Shown piece after piece: positions 57,855 to 64,000 of a stretch of 64,000 nucleotides of DNA; positions within the stretch are counted from its first letter, which is position 1; each line of letters begins with the position of its first letter. The notes under the pieces were generated by a model. It was not told where the DNA came from. It searched no databases and was given only the letters and a program-made list of their open reading frames with translations. The DNA is from Uloborus plumipes (Eukaryota; Arthropoda; Arachnida; Araneae; Uloboridae): the NCBI GenBank assembly GCA_038373865.1, contig JAXGGA010001038.1:1-64000 (forward strand), read 5' to 3'. Made by a program: the position numbers and the translations under genes.

Positions 57855-58461
57855 ATTCTTACTGTAAAGTTAGAAATTCCACAGTTTATTGCCGTAAAAT
57901 TTAGTTGTATTATACTGTAAAAGCAACAGTATAATACTGGCAGCAGAGGTTCCAGTTTAAAACTGTAAAATGCTCGGTAATAAACTGTGAAAAGCTCGGT
58001 AATAAACTGTAAAATTAGCATTTTTACACTACACTTTTTACACTTATACACAACACATTTTTACACTACACACTTTTTTTACTAACTTAAGTCAATTTTC
58101 GTCATTTTTCAGTAGAGGGTAAAAACGATTGTTGGATACATTCAAAGGATAGAACTCGCACTCTTTTCACGCTACAAAATAATTGTGAAGGATTTTGTTG
58201 TATAGAACGCTGTTTTAATGGGTCGACGTGGAAAAAGATTATACATACAATGAAGCAAAAAAGTGAAAATCGCCATTTTCGGACCTACGTCGTTCTGGTT
58301 CTGAGGTATAAAATTTATTACTGTAAAATCAGCAAGTTTATTCGTTATTACTGTAAAGTTGGCAATTTTATTTTATTACTGTAAATTTAGCAATTTTTAC
58401 AGTTTGTTACTATAAAATTGGCTGTATTATACTGTTAAAACAACATTCTTTTTTTACAGTG
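57855..58461. mobile_element. CACTG-type element(s), two partial copies around an unrelated insert
   Basis: The modules at 57858-58024 (CTGTAAAGTTAGAAATTCCA, GGCAGCAGAGGTTCCAGTTT) and at 58308-58461 (GTAAATTTAGCAATTTTTAC, ending TTTTTTTACAGTG) belong to this family. The middle (58030-58300) is different and unclassified. The left terminus is missing, perhaps removed with the neighbouring palindrome insertion. Confidence 0.65.
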
Positions 58462-59177
58462 TACCTAGAGTTCTACTCTCAAATTATTCTTTGTCATTTA
58501 CAGTTTATTCGCTTTTTTTAAGAATTATGTGCTAATTGCTATTTTTCCGGGAGAGTGAGTCCTATAAAATAACCAATGAGTTTTATTTTTCTTTTTTATT
58601 ACGTTTTTATTTATTTAAAAAAATGCACTCAAATAAACGAGAAATAAAGCATCAATTATCTCTAAATACAGTAACATGTTTTGTGAAAATATATTTGTAA
58701 TCTCATGCTTTTGATTAAACAAAAACAAGATGTTCTTCGCAAAAGAAAGCGGCGTAAGTTAAAAAAGAATTCGATTTCCCCGTTTTTTTCCAAACGTGTG
58801 CCATTTGTGGATCCAATTTGCTCGAAACTTACTTCTTAGGTACATTTCTTTCAACAGCGACCTATTTCTCTTGGGGCCTAACCAGAACTATCTCTTTAAG
58901 TGTAATAGAAAATGTTTGGAATGGTTGTTTTATTTACTGATCAACTTTCTACGTTTCGCGTCATGTCCTACTTTAATGCTTTATGTCTTTCAATTGCTAT
59001 TTCCGAGTACTCAATAAGTAGAAGATTGTTTGAATATTTGGTTTTGTTCAAATTTAAGAGCCAGTGCTATTAAAATATTCTGTACAGTGTTTTTATTGTT
59101 AAAACTTGTAAAAATTATTTTAAAAACGGTATGTTTTGTCAAAGTACAGCATTTAGTAGCTTCACATTTTTGTAATA
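58462..59177. other. AT-rich spacer with a diffuse repeat
   Basis: No gene recognised. The stretch at about 58960-59070 is a diverged relative of two sequences at 62360 and 62590. Confidence 0.5.
58960..59075. repeat. Diffuse repeat, copy 1 of 3
   Basis: CATGTCCTACTTTAATGCTT, then CAATTGCTATTTCCGAGTAC and AGATTGTTTGAATATTTGGT. Related to 62360-62470 and 62590-62695 at perhaps 75 percent. Confidence 0.6.
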
Positions 59178-59341
59178 CACTGCAAAAAATGAACTGCTGT
59201 TTTTACAGTATAATACTGGCAGCCGAGATTCCAATTTAAAACTGAAAAATGCACAGTAATAAACTGTAAAACTAGCAATTTTAGTTTCTTACTGTAAAGT
59301 TAGCAATTTCACAGTTTATTGCGGTAAAATTTATACTATAA
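59178..59341. mobile_element. CACTG-type element, left half, interrupted
   Basis: Starts CACTGCAAAAAATGAACTGC; identical order of modules to 34460. It breaks at TAAAATTTATACTATA where the next element inserts, and resumes at 61021. Confidence 0.8.
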
Positions 59342-61020
59342 ACTAGCGGTACCCGCACGGCTTTGCCCGTGGTATAAAATTGAAAGTGCATTTGTAAAAT
59401 AATTGATATAGCAGAAAAATGCTCTAATTTAGTTTTATTCAACTATAATTCCTTTAAAGTGATATAAAGATCTGATATGGACCCCACACTACTTAATTTT
59501 ACGTGTAAATTTCTTAGTAGATGCCTTAAGTGCTAAAATAGTGCTTGGAGTGAGCAAGATAACAATTCAAACATTTGTATCCCTAGTTTGCTACGAAACA
59601 ATGCAAAAAAATGTTTTACAATGATTAATCTCCTAAATATCGTCGATTTTAACATCATTCAGTGGATTTTTCGCAAAATATCGCCAACAGCGCCAAATTG
59701 AACCCAAATCAAAAAAAAAAAAAAAAATTCGCCAATTTGGCGTCAAATACTTAGCGATCAAAAGCTTGGCGATATATCGCCAAGTGGTCGCGCCAATTCA
59801 TATCACTTTTGTTAACCAATTCATATCACCTTGCATTGAAAACACTGATTTACCCGATAAATGGGGTAAAACACCCTCTTGGAACATTCGAATGCAACCC
59901 CAAGGGAGATGGAGAAAAATAAGCCAAAAGAGAAAATAAGAACAATTTTGTTGATAACAGAAACCAACAGAAATCTTACCAAAGTTTAAAAGAAGAAGAA
60001 AGTTTTCTTTCCTAGCTTAAAAAACAAAACAATACATTTTCCGAAATGAAACACTTAAAAAAACGATGCAATATGGCAATTGATACGATATTTCGTTAAT
60101 CTGTGCTTTAGGTACCCTTTTCTCGCTAAATGAACGATAGGCGCGCCAAGCGTGGTAACCCTAGCTATTTTGCGTAGTTGACTTTTTGAAAACGCGCCAA
60201 GCAGGGTCCCAAAGCATCTTCACCGGAAAAAAGACAGGGTTGCCAGAGAATTGGAACAAAAAAATACTGCGCCTCCTCTAAAAAAAATATTACAAAATAC
60301 TACTGTTTCCAAACGTTGCCAAAATCAATGTTGCTGAAATGCGAAATCTATGAAAATGAAAAAAAAAAAAAAATCCGCCAAGTCTTTTAATTAAGTCATT
60401 AGTATATTGGAAACAGGGTTGCCAGAAAAATACTATGCTCCTTATTTGGGCCGAAAAAATACTACCGTAGAATCAAAAATACTACGTCTGGCAACCCTGG
60501 AAAAAGAACGAAACAAAAATAAGTATGAACACGTAACCATAGTAACAACATAAAAAGTTGATTTCCGTTGATAAAATAATTCATTTTATCTCTCTTTTCA
60601 AACAAATTTTATTCCAGAGCTCAATCATTTTAGAATCGTTTGGCTTGCTTTACTGAAGGTAAGCCTTGAATTTCGGGATTCTAAAAACAGTTGTTACAGC
60701 TCTCCTGATGATCGTGGAAACTTCGAAAAAACTTCATTTTGTGCAGAAAATTTCAAGCTTTCAAATGACATAAGACTTGAAAATGTGTGTGAAATATTTC
60801 TTCCCTATTTTATCGAATTTCCGCTAAGAATTCGAATAGAAAAAGAACGAAATGGAATTTTCGAAAAATCGCTTCGAGGTGCAAAACTACATGCTACAAA
60901 CTAATTTTGCACCAAGTGGCATGAAAATCGACCGAACGGTTTTGGCGCTACGCGCGTAATAGACAGACGGAACGACAGAAGGACAGAAAGACAAACCTTC
61001 AGCTTTATTATTAGTAGAGA
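59342..61020 (+). mobile_element. Interspersed element (CTAGCGGTACCCGCACGG head) nested in a CACTG element
   Basis: Starts ACTAGCGGTACCCGCACGGC, followed by TTTGCCCGTGG, which forms a short GC hairpin. It ends with a purine-rich GACAGACGG / GGACAGAAAGACAAAC stretch, then CAGCTTTATTATTAGTAGAG. The interior includes several GCGCCAAG and TTGCCAG motifs (about 60140-60500) and no recognised protein. A 120-codon minus-strand frame at 60887-61249 runs over the join with the CACTG element and is an artefact. Confidence 0.65.
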
Positions 61021-61264
61021 AATAACAGTGTAATACTGGCAGCCAAAGTTGCAGCTTAAAACTGTAAAATGCACGATAATAAACTGTAAAATTAGTAATG
61101 TTACAGTTTATTGCTGTAAAACTAGCTATTTTAGAGTTTAGTACTGCGAAATAAGAATTTTTGTTTTTTGCTGTAAAATTAGCAATTTTTACAGTTAGTA
61201 AAATTAGCTGTAATATAAAATTAGCTGTATTATACTGTAAAAGCAACATTCATTTTTTACAGTG
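61021..61264. mobile_element. CACTG-type element, right half
   Basis: Resumes with CAGTGTAATACTGGCAGCCA and ends CATTTTTTACAGTG. Joined to 59178-59341 it restores one family member of usual structure. Confidence 0.8.
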
Positions 61265-61286
61265 TAATGTTTTATTTTCAGATTAA

Positions 61287-62339
61287 GGGCGCTTTTCCAC
61301 TTGACGACGCGACAACGACGAATGTTGGACGGTAATACTGCAACGATAAGTACGTTGTCGTGTCGTCTTTAGTACTGTTTTTCCACTCAAACGATATCGT
61401 TTCTCCGAACGGACCATTTTCCGCCGCATTCCTTTTCGAGACAACACTGTGCTCACACGTAAATCATTATAGCTCCTCCATTTAACCAACTACGACTGCT
61501 ATGTTTGCTTTACCTCCACAGAAACAGAACACAAATGAAGAAACAATATGAGTGTATGATATTCACAACTTAAAAACATTCCCACCTTGTTTACTAAGAA
61601 CGAAACGCCTATTATCTGTTGGCGCCGCAGAGCGATGAATAGCGAATCTATTTGCCAAGCGCTTCCAAAGGGTTGCCATAGAACTTTTTTAAATTCAGTA
61701 GTCGTCGCAATATTGTTGTTTTGTTTTGTTTTCGTTGTTGTAATGCTCTTCAGTACAAAGCGAGTATATCCCCATTTCGTTAATACTAAAAAAACTATAT
61801 GTTTTGCTGTGAATCGGCTCTTTGTTGAACACGATCGCTTTATTACATTTTTGAGCATCAAATTGAAATGTCTTGACGAATAGATTCACCATTTATCGCT
61901 CTGCTGCGTCAACGCTATCAAAATGAAAATCTGAGCTTTTCTGTAGCAATTAAGATCTTCTGAGCAACAATAATGAAGCAAAACAGTAAATAGAATAATA
62001 TTATTTCACTCCTAGATGTTTTATTTATCGTCTGTGAATTTAAGCTTATATTTTATTAACGCAGAGATGTCAAATTTGACCGCCATTGCTATTTGTTGCT
62101 CCTTTGAAGAAAGTAAACAGATGATTGATTGTCGTCCCGATTTTAAAGGCGAGACGGCTGCCATCCGACACGAATGGGACGACAAACGACAGCGTTTGGT
62201 CGGAAACGACACAATCGTCTTTAAATCGGGAGATGGAAAAGCGCATAGCATATTTTAATGCATTTTGCGTGCGCCAATGTCGGAGGACGACATTCGTGCA
62301 CGATTTATCGCTGTCGTGCCGGTAAGTGGAAAAGCGCCC
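61287..62339. mobile_element. PIF/Harbinger-like TIR element, 1053 bp
   Basis: Starts GGGCGCTTTTCCACTTGACG and ends CCGGTAAGTGGAAAAGCGCC, C, flanked by TAA on both sides (61284-61286, 62340-62342). GGGC ends with a 3-bp TAA duplication fit PIF/Harbinger; this is inference from ends alone. CGAC/GTCG-rich sub-terminal sequence occurs at both ends (ACGACGCGACAACGACGA on the left, GGAGGACGACATTCGTGC on the right). Several 65-120-codon frames overlap on both strands; none shows the DDE or Myb-like domains expected. Confidence 0.75.
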
Positions 62340-62359
62340 TAACTTTCTACTCTACTCAA

Positions 62360-62695
62360 CATATAATGTCCTGCTTTAATGCATTATGTCTCAACTGCTA
62401 TTTTTGAGTACGCTTTGACCGAAAGATTGTTCAAATATTAATTTTTATTCATGTTTAAGTGCTGCTTCTATGCAAATGTATTTGCTAAGGGTTTTAATTT
62501 CTTTTCTTTTTTTTAGTATTATTTAAAAAAAAGGACCTTTTTTCGCATCTTTTTTTTTTCCTGGTCATTTTTCTACTCTTTACATTAAATCATGGCGTAT
62601 GTCATTCCATTGCTATTTGCGAACACTCAGTGATTGAAATATTGTTTGAATGTTTGTTTTAATTCATATTTAAAATTTAATGGAATCTAAATGTT
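62360..62695. repeat. Diffuse repeat, copies 2 and 3
   Basis: The first copy (about 62360-62470) shares TTTAATGCATTATGTC and AACTGCTATTTTTGAGTACG with 58960. The second (about 62590-62695) has GTATGTCATTCCATTGCTAT and ATTGTTTGAATGTTTG. They sit 230 bp apart, suggesting an old local duplication. Confidence 0.55.
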
Positions 62696-64000
62696 AAAAG
62701 AAAAAAAAACAGCCTGAAATTCAGATATAGAATCTTTTTGGTTTAAATGACATTGATTGTTTTGTACTGTTTCTTACGACATTTTTTGGAATATTGCAAA
62801 GAATATCAGCCCCAACCATTTTTAGTTCTTTTAAAAATGTTGATAAAATCAACTCACTTATTTGTAAAACTATCATTTCCAGACTTGAATTATCTTGTTA
62901 GCGATTGAGGCTCTGTGAGGGTTGTTCTTGTTATTAAATTTTGAGGTTTATTTTTCTTTTCGATCTGTAATACGACTGTAAAAGTTAATGAAAGAGAATC
63001 AAGCATTTATTGCCTCACGAAAGAAACTTCTTTATCGTGTAAGGAATTTAACCATTGGTTTCTGACTGTCAAAACTCAAAGTCTATCGATTAAAATATAG
63101 AATCTAAATATTTGTTGAAAAATAAATGAAGGATACGATTCAACGAGCCAGTTATTTTGTATACCTCAGGTTTAGTTAATGCTCTTGATGAAAACTTTGA
63201 ACATGTTTTGCTTAAAGTTATGAATCAACTGAATTTTCAGTGAGTTTATAGGAACTTGAATATTTTTGAGAGATAAGAGAAATATAGACAACATTTTCTG
63301 CCCCAAAACATTGAAACTGAGATATTATAATATAGAATAGATACAATGTATGGCGAGAAGTAACTATTTGAACATTGAACGTAACCAAGATTTTAAAGAT
63401 TAATTAGACCTTTTAAACTCAATTACATAAACATTTTCAATGTATAACTTTATTGTATGAGCCAATTATTTTAAAAAAGACGCAAGTACATTAAAAAGAT
63501 AATAAACAATGGTAATATTTATTTGCAACAGTTTAAAAGCAAAAAAAAAAAAAAACCCTCTATATTTTTAATGCGGAAAGTTTAGCTATTAATTAGTTAA
63601 ATTGATTATTGAAACATCATATAATAAATGTCTGACAATAACAGAAATTGAACTTTCTCCCTTTAAAAAAAAAGCGGCTCACATGTGCGTAAAATACCTC
63701 CAATCTTTCAAATATATGTTAAAGTTTTTACTTAGAACATTCAATTTCCTTTTTAAATGCATGGTGATTGGAAAACACTATTATGGCTAATGTTTTAAAG
63801 TTCCACAATTCGAATCAATATTATTACAATGCATTTACAAAGCAATTTTCTCTATACACTAAAGAAAGTAAGCTCAAAGATTTGGTGAAAGGATGCTTGT
63901 GGCTAGCCTGCGTCCAAGCTGCCCCATAGCACTTACAGACTTAAAACTTGGTACAAAATTAGTTCGAGCCCAGTAGATTTCCACCTCGGAGCCATTTTTC
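62696..64000. other. AT-rich DNA to window end
   Basis: No recognisable gene. The last ~110 bp (63890-64000) is somewhat more GC-rich and could be the edge of something outside the window. Confidence 0.5.

Noticed and set aside
60887..61249. 120-codon minus-strand protein
   Set aside because: It crosses the boundary between two transposable elements and consists of translated hairpin modules.
61499..61883. Overlapping 98-120-codon frames on both strands
   Set aside because: They lie inside a TAA-flanked TIR element and show no transposase or other domain.

Overview
This is AT-rich eukaryotic DNA with no recognisable host gene. Most of what can be identified is transposable elements, nearly all broken, many inserted inside one another. 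The element set (two Tc1-like transposons, a jockey/I-type LINE with RNase H, a Ty1/copia retrotransposon, piggyBac-like TTAA elements and abundant foldback elements) suggests an arthropod. The style of the Tc1 transposases makes a spider or other arachnid likely, but that is inference. No intact coding sequence was found: every recognisable protein is split by frameshifts or stops.

Layout. 1-2.8 kb: anonymous AT-rich DNA. 2.8-4.1 kb: two copies of a short element bounded by CACTG...CAGTG, seen at eight or more places in the window. 5-9.3 kb: one interspersed element read right to left, carrying a 2.9-kb giant palindrome (5119-8000) and a 971-bp piggyBac-like element (8152-9122). 10.4-27.3 kb: a large inverted duplication with arms at 10371-12990 and 15945-27320. 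The right arm is split by a copia element (16678-26172, target duplication visible), which itself contains several nested insertions and a patch whose differences from its sister copy are almost all homopolymer contractions. 28.3-32.0 kb: a LINE on the minus strand (endonuclease, reverse transcriptase, RNase H), abutting a 5'-truncated Tc1-like transposon (32.4-33.8 kb).

34.5-44.9 kb: small inverted-repeat elements, a six-copy 61-bp satellite, a tRNA-like SINE head, a 260-bp tandem duplication, an 80-bp hairpin with no loop, and a 1.4-kb TIR element. 45.3-46.7 kb: a second Tc1-like transposon with both terminal repeats and TA target sites. 47.7-50.2 kb: three more small elements. 50.2-56.3 kb: anonymous AT-rich DNA. 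56.3-62.3 kb: nested interspersed elements, a 651-bp palindrome at a TA site and a PIF/Harbinger-like element. 62.3-64 kb: AT-rich with weak local repeats.

The genes do not form a pathway. The use of the window is as a record of insertion order: several insertions have an empty counterpart or interrupted host element in the same window, so their relative age can be read directly.
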